Shown here piece after piece: positions 32,985-44,293 of a stretch of 64,000 nucleotides of DNA. Position 1 is the stretch's first letter. Every line of letters begins with the position of its first letter. Origin of the DNA: Mesorhabditis belari (taxonomy: Eukaryota > Nematoda > Chromadorea > Rhabditida > Rhabditidae); NCBI GenBank assembly GCA_958450365.1, contig CAUEEP010000287.1, forward strand, positions 1 to 64,000, written 5' to 3'. The notes beneath the pieces were generated by a model. The model searched no databases. It worked only from the letters and a program-made list of their open reading frames with translations, and was not told the DNA's origin. The position numbers and the translations under genes were made by a program.

Positions 32985-35900
32985 AATCCCTTCATCGGGG
33001 TTTTCCCGATAATTTACAGCAACTTTCGCTCCTCTTGGGAAGGTTCTTTTCGGAATTGTGGTTGGAGTATCGTTGCGTTGCTCAATATCTTCAATTTCTG
33101 ATCGAATTTCGAGTGGAATAAGCAAATTTACTGGTCTTTCGCTCTGCTCATGGTTTCCAGTTCTGATGAGCGCGGCTCGAACTTTTCCATCTGCTCCTTC
33201 AATTAGATTTATAGCCATTCCTTTTGCGTAAGTTCCTCTTTTCGTGTCCTCTTTCATAATTAGAACGATTTCGCCAACTTTGATCGACAACTTCGAGTTG
33301 CGTTTGCGTTTTTGCTTGCTCTCTCTCAAGAAGAGATTGGAGATAACTTGTTCGGAATGTTTTCCATACCAAATCTAGGTATATTCCGCCTTTTCTTTAC
33401 ATCCTCATGACTTTGTATAACTTTATCTTGATATTCAATGTCGTTCTGATCAGGCGAACTTTCAACTTCAAGATTTAACTTAACTCCAGGTAGTACAAAG
33501 TCGATCGGTCGTATGAGTAGCTCTGATTGAGGTTCATCTAAATATGTAAGGGGACGACTGTTTACGAATCCTTCGATTTCGGTCACGATAACTTCGAGGA
33601 ATTGGCGTGCCATTATTTGACCACATTTAACTTTTCCGAGGGCTAACTTTACACAACCCACTAGTCTTTCATAGATACCTCCTTGCCATGGAGCAAATGG
33701 AGTGGTGAACTTCCAATCAATGCCATAATCGGCTAGTGTATTTTGAATATAGGAACTTTCCTCGTTTTGGTCACCGTTTTTCACGAATTTTTGGGCCAAT
33801 TTGAATGTCGCTAATGATCAACTTTGGTTTGCCCCGCCGAGCACAAAATTTGCGTAAACTTTCTAGAAACATTGAAGTCGGTAGCGATTTTACAATCTCC
33901 AAGTGATTATTTCTTGTGCTTACTCACGTAAAAATTATCATCCACACGTGAATTTCTCCGTCGGCAGTTTGGTCGAAAACCAGTTGAGGTCCAATGTAGT
34001 CGATACCTGTGTGTTCGAACGGTAGACTTCTTTTTGTTCGAATATTAGGGAACGGATCCCATGGTGGTTGTTTATATGGCAATCCATTGAACATTTTAAA
34101 AGCCACGCATTTTTCTGTAACGTTTTTGACGCTTGCCTTCCTTTGAATATCCAAAACTTTTGGCGTAAACTCGCTAACGTTGAACCTGTTCCAGCATGTC
34201 CTTTTTGTTCATGGTGATGCCGAATAATTAGCGTACAAAAGTGGTCATACGCGAACAAAATTATTGGTTTCGAATTTTGCAAATTTTGAAGCGTTTTTGA
34301 AATTCTATGGACTTTGCGAGAAATCCCAATTTCATCAATTTCCGCGTCGTATAATTTTCCTCTCATCTTTCCCCAATTTTCGCTTTGATTTTGCTTTGTC
34401 AGTAATAATCTTGCGTTTTTTAGGCAACTTTCGCGGGACGGAGCTGCGAGGCGGTCGATCGAACTTTGACTGGATCAACATGGAGACGGTTGGTGTTTTT
34501 CGAATTTTTGACATCCAGCGGTTGGTGCAAAATAAAAATTTTGCGGAAGCTCTTGCCGATTTTGTATAACTACTGAACCTTTCCGTGTCTATCAATTTTT
34601 CTTGCTTTGCATAAACAAAATTTGCCAAAATGGAACTTTCCGCCACTTTTGTCCCATCGAGTCTCTGTGAATTCCTATATCTTTGAACTTCTTTAGGCCA
34701 ATACTCTTCCTCTGATGGTAGAAACACTGGGCACATCGATTACACCCCTGTGTAAATTTTTTTTTCCCGATTTTATATTGTTTGTTGTTTGTTTGTTTTA
34801 ATTGTTTTTTAATTTTGTGTTTTGGTCAATGGAAACGCGAGCTCTGAGACCTAGGTTTTTTAGAAGTGCGCGGTTATATGGCCCGCGCGCACCTTTGATG
34901 TTGGTAAAATTTTTCTTTTGTGTCAAATCATCACGTGTTATATATCATTCCAAAGCATTTTTATGTGTTTAAACATGGCGGAAAGAATTTCCCAAAAAAT
35001 TTGACTTTTTCTTAGTTTTCTCCGATTTTATAATCTGGAATGCAGTTTTTTTCTGGTTCTGCGGTACTTGCAGATCTGGTATAGTCTAGAAAAAATTTAT
35101 TCTATTTATAAATTCTTTTTTTTTTTCTAAAAAACCTAGGTTTCAGAGCTCGCGTTTCCATTGACCAAAACACAAAATTAAAAAACAATTCCCGACCAAC
35201 TTTTTGCGTAGAATTCAGAAATTCGCTTTTTAAGCCTAGTTTATCAGCCAGACTTTCGTGAAAAAAATTATTTTGACTTTTCGGCGCAGAATATGGAAAA
35301 AATTTCATGGAAAAATAGAATTCCACAAAAACTCAATTCAGCATTCTGAAAGAGCGTGAAAAGAGCTATTGAATGACTTATAACACTTTATGGTTCGATG
35401 AAATATGAAATTTCACTAACATCAAAGTCGCCGCCTTTAATTCTGAAATTTTGGATGATGGTTTTCGGATTATTTTATTTTTCCGTTCATTTTTGGGCCT
35501 AACTTAAAATTTGTAGTGTTCGGATTTTTGATTTAAAGACGATTATTTTTGTTAGCTGGGCCATTGAGCCACGAACTTGCCGCTAATTGTTTGGCGTCGA
35601 TTCCCTTTTTTCCATAATCGGCTGGGTTTAACTTTCCCGATATGTGATACAATTTTATCGCAACCTGATCCTTTTGAAAATCTTCTTGCATTTTGATAAT
35701 ATTTTCTACGCGGTTCTTCACAAATTTTCCAGTCTTTTTTCGACTTTTAGTCTGCGTTAGCCATTTTAGTGCGACTTCCGAGTCTCCGAATACGAGAATT
35801 TCTTGAATTTTCAACTTAATTTCTTCCAGATATATTTCGCTTGCTTATGAGCACATTCGAGAGCCAATATTTCCATTTTGGGAATTGTGGCTATAACTTT

Positions 35901-36610
35901 CGTCGGGCTTAGTCGATTCTTTGCTAATATTATTGACGATTCAAACTTTTTTCCATTTTTGATTTGCGTCTAATGTGTCAGCGCTACTGTCCCATAACAT
36001 TCCCAAAAGTTTCATTGAATTTCTTCAATTTTGTCTTCAACTGGAATTGAGTTGAGAACTCGTTCATTGTTGCTTGAGAATTCTCGAATATTCATCTTCA
36101 TTTCTCCAAAACTTTTTTGTAGGTCTTGTACTTTTGAATAGCTTCGACTTCATTATGAGCTCCGGCAAATAAGTTGTCAACGTACATATTCTCTCGAACT
36201 TCTTCCTTTAAATCTGGATAATTTTGTTCCAACATATAGAGGATTGACATTGCAAGCAGAAATGCACTGGCTTTGACTCCAAATGGTGCTCTTGTGTCGC
36301 GAAGTAACTCTGGGTTTTGAAATGAAACCGGTTTATTAGGATCTTTCAATCATAATATCCTAACCGAGTCTCTTTCCCAATCTTGTAGATGAATTTGATG
36401 GTAGGCTTTCTCCAAATCAGCTGTCAACAATATAGGAAATGTTCTCAATCTTAGCAATATTCCAATCATGTTTGGGATCAACGATGGTCCTTGGTGCATA
36501 ATTTCATTCAGCGATTTTTGATCTTTCATACAGGCACTTGCATTTATAACGATCCGTAACTTGGTTGTTCTTGAAATTTCTTTTATGACGGCTTGATGTG
36601 GAATATAGAA
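32985..36610 (-). pseudogene. Bel/Pao LTR retrotransposon pol remnant
   Basis: Minus strand, in pol order. Reverse transcriptase runs from about 36610, with KLRIVINASACMKDQKSLN, LTADLEKAYHQIHLQDWERD, DTRAPFGVKASAFLLA and YVDNLFAG. RNase H follows (35814-35533: ILVFGDSEVALKWL, HISGKLNPADYGKKG). After an inserted MITE (34800-35190) come the integrase zinc region (HHHEQKGHAGTGSTLASLRQ), the core start (FEHTGIDYIGPQ), the core end (FAPWQGGIYERLVGCVKLAL, EIEGFVNSRPLTYL) and the C-terminal domain (KVGEIVLIMKEDTKRG). This domain set and the integrase tail are typical of Bel/Pao. Stops and frame changes occur in several places, and no long terminal repeats were found. YVDN has Asn where many relatives have the second Asp. 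Confidence 0.85.
34800..35190. mobile_element. 391-base MITE with ~65-base inverted ends inside Bel/Pao
   Basis: The left arm (34800-34866) and right arm (35126-35190) are inverted copies containing TTTTGGTCAATGGAAACGCG and AGACCTAGGTTTTTTAGAA. The interior has no coding potential. It separates the RNase H from the integrase part of the retrotransposon relic, so it inserted after or during its decay. Confidence 0.85.
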
Positions 36611-36629
36611 ACTTATGGAATCCTAGACC

Positions 36630-37626
36630 AATTACCATTTGCAGACATCACAAAAAGCGGATACCTTTTTTCAAAAGTGATTAATGAGATGTGCAATTCT
36701 TTAGGACAACTGATCTTTTGAATACTTTGACTCGAAAAAACTGAAGCTTTACTTTAGAAACACTTTAGTTTTTGATTATCTCTTATTTTCCACATTTTTA
36801 TCCCAATTTTATTATTTTGCTGATTTTGCTGATGATCCGCTCATAACACCAAAAAAAGGATCTTGTTTTTTGCCGACAACATTTCTGTTTCTGTTCTTTT
36901 CCCCGCTCCACTTACCCATTGTCCATAAGATTTCCATCTGTAGTCCAATGTTATCACTTGAATTTCCCCTCTCATCTATCATTCATTCCATTTCCCCCAT
37001 CTTTTCGTTGTCTAGTTTGACCTGATAAATGTTCCCTAAAAGACAAAGTTTTCCGAAATTTTTGCCAATTTTTCTATCATTTCTCGTATTTATTTTTGAA
37101 AAATGAGCGTTCAGATTGGTTTTCAAGATTTAACGAGTGATGGATTGGTGATTACAGCTCAACAGAGAAGGGTTCATTTTGAAAAATCATAGATAACTTT
37201 GCACACAGAAGCGATCTCCTGCCATTTCGGCTGGCGATACTGTATTCTTTCATCCGATTCTAATTCACGGATCTGGAACGAATAGAACCACAGGTGAATA
37301 GATGACTTTCATCTTAAACTTACCCACTTACAGGTTTCCGAAAAGCGATCTCCTGCCATTTTGCCAATGATGATGTTTGTCGCTATCAGCCAATCACTCA
37401 AGGACAGGTTGGGGAATTCGTCTAATGATAGAATACAGAAAAATGTCACAAATCTTGGCTTAAACTGGCTTAAATGTGTATTTCTAGAGCAACACAGCAA
37501 ACGAGGTTGTGGGAGAATAAATGACCAAAAGAGTCTTTTTTTGATCAAATATTCAAACGCCAGCTTTTCCAGGGAGTTTGGCGAATGAAAGCAAAAGCCG
37601 TGAGCGGAGTGAGGAACCATCTTTGA
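36630..37626 (+). pseudogene. Third PHYH copy, internally deleted
   Basis: The 5' flank (36630-37102) repeats 19308-19794. Exon 1 is present (MSVQIGFQDLTSDGLVIT at 37103). Shortly after the exon 1 donor region the sequence jumps (at about 37205) to a short piece of exon 8 and then to the end of exon 7 (GGCGATACTGTATTCTTTCA). Exon 8 and the end of the last exon (GAGGAACCATCTTTGA) follow. Exons 2-6 and most of exons 7 and 9 are lost, so no enzyme can be made. Confidence 0.88.
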
Positions 37627-38175
37627 TCTTTTGTCTCGCTGATTTCATGCTGCTGTAAATAAATTGTGCTTTCACCTTTCAGATACGAATGGATTGGTTC
37701 TGTTGATTGATATGATTGAGATTGATCTGATCTTGTTCTCTATCTCTTTACATCAGATCAGATTTATCTAACAGTTCTATTAGAAACAGCCGGATCTGGA
37801 TTTCAGCCTTAAAATTGTGGCAACAGTTCGATGTTTTGCATATTAGGTTGGTAAATAAGTGTTTTCGTTACTTTTCATCCTTCTGTTTAAGACCAATAAA
37901 TCCACAATTGAACTACGATTTGTTTCATTAGAAAGGTCAATTATTTTTCTGCAAATGAAGATTAAATGGGTTTACAAATGTCTTATGAATCGATTTCTTT
38001 GGGAGTGTGAAGCTGGTTAGGAAAAAAAGGGCAAAACTCTTCAAAAACACCTGCCTTTTCAAACCGCTTTCACCAAATTTACTTTCTATTACCTATTAAC
38101 CCTTTTTTAAAAGAAAATTTTCGATTCGAAAACAGCCTTCCCCTCTAGACTTCTCAGCCATCGATTTCTTTTGGA

Positions 38176-39503
38176 ATGGTGGACAAAAAGGTTTATGAAT
38201 ATCCATTCCTTTATATCCGCACAATGAATATCACTGGAATTTTCGGTGGATCGATCAATTTTTTTACCATCTACTTAATCGTTTGGGTTTCACCGAAAAC
38301 GATGAAAAATTATCGATATTTCATTTTGTTTTATCAAGTAAGTGCTTTGGGAATCTTTATTATGGAAAAAAGGCTATTTCAGATCTCCTCAACTCTTTTT
38401 GAACTACTTCTCCACTCTGTGACAATGGAATTTTATTTTCCGGCTCTCGGCGCTCGATTGTATGGCTTTTTATATGAGATATTTCATATCCATGTGACAA
38501 TACTATTTGTGAGTCAATCAAAGCAATCAATAAGAAGGTAATTTCAGGAAATTGGACTGTTCTTGATTTTGAATACGCTCCTAGCCACAGCTCAATGCTT
38601 TATTTATCGACATCGATTGCTGTTACCGGAAGATCATTGGTTGAGGTATTCATCCAAAGATTCCTTTATTCTTTTGTTTTAATAAGCTTTTCTTTTAGAT
38701 TTTCATTGCGCAATTGGGTCCTCATTCTAGTTTTTCATTATTTTCTTTTTCTATTTATTGGTTCTATCTCTATTCTTCGATTACCGCTTGAACATCCACC
38801 AAATGCACAAGGATTGGAGAAGTTGTTGGAAGTAAATACTCAAAAAGAACTAATCCACAAAGATTTAAACAAGTATTAGTATTTATAACATTAAGAGTAT
38901 CTGGCAAACGTGCCAAAAACTGAGCGAGCACTGTAGTCTATCGTTCAATTCTAGGATTACCCAGAATATTCATTCCTCGGAACTGACGTCAATGCCTGGA
39001 TTGCTTACATTTATCAACCAATCTTCCCACCAATTCTCAATTTCTCTTCGGTACTTGCGAATGAAATTCTTATCTCTGTTGTTGCAACAGAATTGCTATT
39101 CTTTGTGAGTTCTTTATTTCCACACATCAATCAAATCCTTTAGTCAATTTCCTTCGTGATTCATTCAATTTATCTCCTTGAAAGTCCATTGATTCATATG
39201 AGTGCAAAGACAAAACAATTACATAAAAAGCTCGTCTATTCTTTGTTTGTGCAGGTGCGTTTAACAAAAAGAACAAATAAACTCGATTGTTTCCAGATAA
39301 TGATCCCATTTTTCTCTATAACTGGCCCATTGGTCTTATTTGTATTTTTAGCAGTAACAGGCAAAATTTTCGACCAAATGTGGTTAAATGGAAGTGTTAC
39401 TCTTGGAAGCAGTCACGCCACTCTGTCATCAATTTTGATTTGTGCTTCCACTGAACCGTATCGAGTCTATATTTTGGATGAAATCAAACGAATTCTGAAG
39501 TGA
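38176..39503 (+). CDS. Srh/Sri-class chemoreceptor, copy C
   Basis: Intact paralog of copies A, B and D with the same seven-exon plan. It starts MVDKKVYEYPFLYIRTMN and ends KRILK with TGA at 39501. It differs from copy B mostly in the second exon (LLHSVTMEFYFPALGARL), in TM5 (ILNFSSVLANEILISVV) and in TM7 (ILICASTEPYR). All splice sites are kept, including the GTAAATACT donor after LEKLLE. It follows the third, broken PHYH copy at the same relative position as in the intact cassette. Confidence 0.82.
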
Positions 39504-40169
39504 GACTCAATTGACAACAAAGAGAAAGCTTTCTTTAGAAAATCATCGCTGAGTCGTCTCCAAATCGTTTCTCATCCAAATTCAAGAATTCTCTTTCGAC
39601 ATTCAATTCATAGCGGACCGCAGTTTAGCGGGCCAGTTTGATGTCAATAAATTCCTGATTTTACTCAATTTTACTGCACAGTACAAAATACAGAAGTGGA
39701 AAGAATTTGATAATGGCCATAACTTGGTACCTATGAGTTTTAGCCCGCGCAATAAGCTAGTCTAATATCGCGATTGAAGGTAGGCGGCCATCTATCGGGA
39801 GGATGGAAAGGATGTGCGACGTTCAAAATCATCACTGGATTGACATGCAGCAGGCTCGGTATCATCTTTGAGAAGAGCGGCGCAACTTCTTGGGGCTCTT
39901 CGGATCGGTAGATGTAGAAGTAGAGTTGCAGTATCTCGCAACAACCTCAAACTTGGGTAATTAATTAAATTATTATAAAAAGAATAAAAATCACCCGGCT
40001 AGAGTGATTTGATGGGTTTACACATTTTTGGAGATGCGGGAATGCTTGGAAAAAACAAGATCGTCACTCATCAGACACCTGAGCACAGTCTAGATCGATT
40101 GAGTTTTAATTGCAGATAAATTTAAAAACAGAATAAAAAGCACAAAAAACAAAAAAATAAGTTGTTAAT

Positions 40170-41430
40170 CTATAATTCTTCCTCTTGCTCACTTTCATCT
40201 TCGCTCAAGTACAGCAGTTCCTCAAATCGGCTTCCTATCTTATCAATTTCCAGCGCATCTTCACCAGAAGTGACCGGATCTCCTCCACCGTAAGACGTCT
40301 TCAGCGCTTTGATTGACACAATTAGATTTTTTTCCATTTGTGGTCGATTGTGGTTTTCTTTTTTTTTCGTAGCATAAGCTCCCTTGGCTTTCGAAAAACA
40401 ACAGTAGCTAGATTCTATTTGGCGCCCTCCTGCCATCTCGGCTTGAATCTTTGTATTATGATCCAAAACTGCCAGCATAGTCCGATATTCAAATCCTTTT
40501 CGACAAAAATATTTTCTTTTCGGACGATACTTGATGCAGAGTGAATGAAAGTTTTCAACATAGGATGTAATATTATCAATCCTCATTCGTTCAAAGTCGC
40601 TTATGAAGCAAGTCTTTGCTGCAATTTCCAGAAGCATTGAATATATCGTAGAAGTGGAAAGAATTGGGTCATGAGAAGATTGATAGTTCAAGGGGTGTGA
40701 GCACTCTGTCGTTGCGATAAAATTTTCCGTGTTGAATTTTGTACCCAATTTTATCTCCAGGGGATAAACAAGAAGTTTAGCGAATGAGTCATTCGCCCAG
40801 TTGTGGATGCCTTGGATATGGAAAAAGAATAAGAAAACCTTTTCCACACATTGTTTCGGATTAGCTTCAAATAGTTCAACGGTGTAGCAATGTACAAGAA
40901 AACGACGTGATAAGTCTCTCATTTGCTTTTTCTCTTGATCCCCTTTTAATTTTCTCGTTGCTGCCATACACTCTTTCTTCAATGAACCCAATCGGTGCCA
41001 AGGATCAAAATAGACCTTGAATTTGCGTTTTTAGAGGTAAGATACAATCTGATTATTTTTATCTGTTGTGATACTAGCAATATCCGCCTTTGCCTCGATG
41101 AAACAAATTGACCGTTTCACTCCTTCTAATTCCATTGCACCGCTTTTGTTTCCAGTTTCACTTTTGTGAACAATAGCAAAATCTATTACTTGCTTGGTTT
41201 CGATTTCGATAGCCGTAACAGCACAAAATTCCGCTGAATATCCTGAAGAATCGAATTGGCCATCCATTGCAATTCCAATAGCCCCTTTCCGAAAACGCTC
41301 AAAGATTTCTTGTTTTTTGACCGCTCGGAAGTTTTCCACAATCTGGGCATCTTTGTAATAGTTTCTCCAATTGAGCGAATTCAACAATAACAAATGCTGG
41401 CTTTTCGATTAGCTCTTCTTCCGCCTCCAT
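40170..41430 (-). pseudogene. Transposase relic (SPGYSA-type DDE protein)
   Basis: The minus strand starts MEAEEELIEKPAFVIVEFAQ at about 41430, with RCPDCGKLPSGQKTRN, then shifts frame. The next part has AIGIAMDGQFDSSGYSAEFC, IDFAIVHKSETGNKSGAMEL and DIASITTDKNNQIVSYL, and then a TAA at about 41033. The same frame continues as FKVYFDPWHRLGSLKKEC and on to an acidic end (YLSEDESEQEEEL). The DGQFDSSGYSAEFC and DPWH motifs match a transposase family widespread in animal genomes, which I believe is Kolobok-related. The usual middle segment after the zinc-binding Cys pair is deleted. Inactive. Confidence 0.65.
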
Positions 41431-41519
41431 TTTGTTTAGAAATCCTAAAAATATATTTTATGATCGTATAATAAAATAGCATAGGAAATAAGCTTGCAAA
41501 AAAAGCAATCAATGGATAG

Positions 41520-41690
41520 GCACCTATTTGAGAAGATTACCGTAGTCAAACCGTTAGTTTACGTTCGATCAGCCAGATTTTGGTATCATTGACCGAGCCT
41601 TTTAATTCCTCATCGAATGATACAAAAAAAATTGGGCTAACTGAATGAAAATTGGAGGTTTGACTACGGTAGTTTTCTCAAATAGGTGTC
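41520..41690. repeat. Hairpin-forming repeat inside the transposon
   Basis: CACCTATTTGAGAAGATTAC at the left pairs with its near-complement ending AAATAGGTG at 41689, with about 33-base arms. The adjacent GTGTCTTTTAGAAA motif also occurs in the arms of the long-TIR element (about 31903 and its inverse near 30020). Confidence 0.75.
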
Positions 41691-42482
41691 TTTTAGAAAA
41701 CGCATTACTCGAGAGGAACACACTCTAATGGATAGCTTAGAGTGTTTTGATAGCCTTTTGCATTATCTAAACATAAAATCTTCATTTGGAAAAAGGCATC
41801 TAGAGATGTTAAAAAACAAAAGTGTAGATGGAAAGTCTAAAGAAAACAAAAACAAAAAATAATGCCTGACTTTTGCTTTGCTTCCGCACTCACCTTGTAG
41901 ATGAACTATGCGAGCCTTACAGCGTCTCCAAAAATTTGTAAACCCATCAAATCACTCTAGCCGGGTGATTTTTATTCTTTTTATAATAAAATCAGCGATA
42001 TTAAAATAAAAAAAAACAGGTGGTTGCCGTAAAAAAAGTTTTATGGTCCCCCGGCCGCGATTAATAAACTATCACAGGATATAGCCAGAAGTACCACAAA
42101 CTTTTTAGGTCTTACTGACTATTGTTTGTTTTGCGAAAAGCTGGCTTCCTGTCCTTACAACTCAAAGATAAAGTCTGATTTACTGTGCAAGAAAAGACTC
42201 TATCGTACATACGAAGTGTACAATAAAGTCTTTAAAGCAATCAACAGCGACAGTAACGGTATTGAGCTGGATTGGGTATGTCAATTTCAATCTGACATTC
42301 CTATAGCTCTGACGTCAATCTGTTCCCAAAAATCGACATTCGAAAACAATTCGAAAATCTGCCTTTTCAAATAGCATCTGCTGATCAGTCACCTGCCTTC
42401 ATTTCATTTCGATTCGCCGTACAAACTTTCCCCTTAGACTTCTCGGCTTTACTTTTAATCTCAGCCATCGATTTCTTTCGGA

Positions 42483-43940
42483 ATGGTGAACAAAACTGTT
42501 CCTGAATATCCATTCCTTTATATCCGCACCATGAATATCACTGGAATTTTCGGTGGATCGATCAATTTTTTCACTATCTACTTAATCGTTTGGGTTTCAC
42601 CGAAAACGATGAAAAATTATCGATATTTCATTTTGTTTTATCAAGTAAGTGCTTTGGGAATCTTTATTATGGAAAAAAGGCTATTTCAGATCTCCTCAAC
42701 TCTTTTTGAACTACTTCTCCACTCTGTGACAATGGAATTTTATTTTCCGGCTCTCAGCGGTCGAATGTATGGATTTTTATATGAAATATTTCATATCGAT
42801 GCAACAGTACTATTTGTGAGTGAATCAAAGCAATCAATAAGAAGGTAATTTCAGGAAATTGGACTGTTCTTGATTTTGAATGGGATCCTAGCCACAGTTC
42901 AATGCTTTATTTATCGACATCGACTGGTGTTACCGAAAGATCATTGGTTGAGGTATTCATCCAAAAATTTCTTTATTCTTTTCTTTAAATGAACTTTTCT
43001 TTCAGATTTTCATTGCACAATTGGGTCCTCATTTTAGCTTTTCATTATTTTTTTTTTCTATTTATTGGTTTTATCTGTATTCTTCGATTACCCCTTGAAC
43101 ACCCACCAAATGCACAAGGATTGGAGAAATTGTTGGAAGTAAATACTCAAAAAGAACTGATCCACAAAGATTTAAACAAGTATTAGTATTTATAACATTA
43201 AGAGTATCTGGCAAACGTGCCAAAAACCGAGCAAGTACTGTAGTCTATCGTTTAATTCTAGGATTACCCAGAATATTCATTCCTCGGAACTGACGTCAAT
43301 GCCTGGATTGCTTACATTTATCAACCAATCTTCCCACCAATTCTCAATTTCTCTTCAGTACTTGCAATTGAAATTCTTGTCCCTGTTATTGCAACAGAAT
43401 GGCTATTATTTGTGAGTTCTTTATTTCCACACATCAATCAAATCCTTTAGTCAATTTCCTTCATGATTCATTCAATTTATCTGCTTGATAGTCCATTGAT
43501 TCATATGAGTGCAAAGACAAAACAACTACATAAGAAGCTCGTCTATTCTTTGTGTGTGCAAGTGCGTTTAACAAAAAGAACAAAAAAAACTCGATTGTTT
43601 CCAGATATTGATCCCATTTTTCTCTGTAGTTGGCCCATTGGTTTTCTTTGTATTTTTAGCAGTAACAGGCAAAATTTTCGACCAAATGCACGGTTCCAAT
43701 ACGATTCCTATTAAGTTCCAATACGGTTCCAATACGGTTCCAATACGGTTCCTATTAGGTTCTAATATGGTTCCAATACGGTTCCATAACGGTTCCAATA
43801 CGGTAACACTTCCATTCTGGTTGAATGGAAGTGTTACTCTTGGAAGCAGTCACGCCGCTCTGTCATCGATTTTGATTTGTGCTTTCACTGAACCATATCG
43901 AGTCTATATTTTAAATGGATTTAAAAGAATTTTAAAGTAA
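42483..43940 (+). CDS. Srh/Sri-class chemoreceptor, copy D, with loop insertion
   Basis: Paralog of copies A-C, open from MVNKTVPEYPFLYIRTMN to KRILK (TAA at 43938) with all introns conserved. It is unusual in the last exon. Between the end of TM6 (FLAVTGKIFDQM) and the start of TM7 (WLNGSVTLGSSHAALSS) there is a 129-base in-frame insertion encoding 43 residues, made of four tandem units like GSNTVPIRF. The insertion lies in the predicted third extracellular loop and adds no stop. The rest is as close to family consensus as the other copies, so the gene may be expressed, but ligand binding could be altered. Confidence 0.78.
43689..43817 (+). repeat. In-frame 33-base tandem repeat insertion
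   Basis: About four units based on GGTTCCAATACGGTTCC with variants (CCTATTAGGTTC, CATAACGG). It is absent from copies A, B and C at the same site. Its right edge forms a hairpin with the downstream receptor sequence: TAACACTTCCATTC / GAATGGAAGTGTTA at 43804-43836, with a five-base loop. Confidence 0.9.
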
Positions 43941-44293
43941 AATCCAAAACGAGAAATTTTCAAATTAAAAGCTTTTAGGAAAGCATCAGTTGGGCATCTG
44001 CAAATCGGTTCTCATTCAAATTCAAGAGCTTTAGATCGACTTCGAGCTCATATTAAACCTCGTTTGAGTAGAAGAATTTAATTTTTCCCAAACTTATGCA
44101 AATATTCAAATATTTATCACCAATTTTGCCTGTAATAATCAAAATATTTGTTCGTATCTCCCGCATAATCGATACTCGGAATGATCAATGACGAGGCGAC
44201 GCTCACCGATTTGCTGAATGAAATGAATGAAAATCCTTTTAGATAAGCCTTGGTTATCAATTGCTTTAAAGTACATTTCCAAAATGAAATCTC

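Larger units (their letters stand above)
39757..42060 (-). mobile_element. DNA transposon with inverted flanks (Kolobok-like?)
   Basis: An inverted pair brackets the region. At 39967-40030 the plus strand has AATAAAAATCACCCGGCTAG and GTGATTTGATGGGTTTACA. At 41925-41995 the reverse complement occurs. Outer ends near 39760 and 42055 share ATATCGCGATT/AATCGCGG-like sequence but are less clear. It carries a minus-strand transposase relic and an inner hairpin (41520-41690). It sits between receptor copies C and D, splitting the dispersed cassette repeat. Confidence 0.65.
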
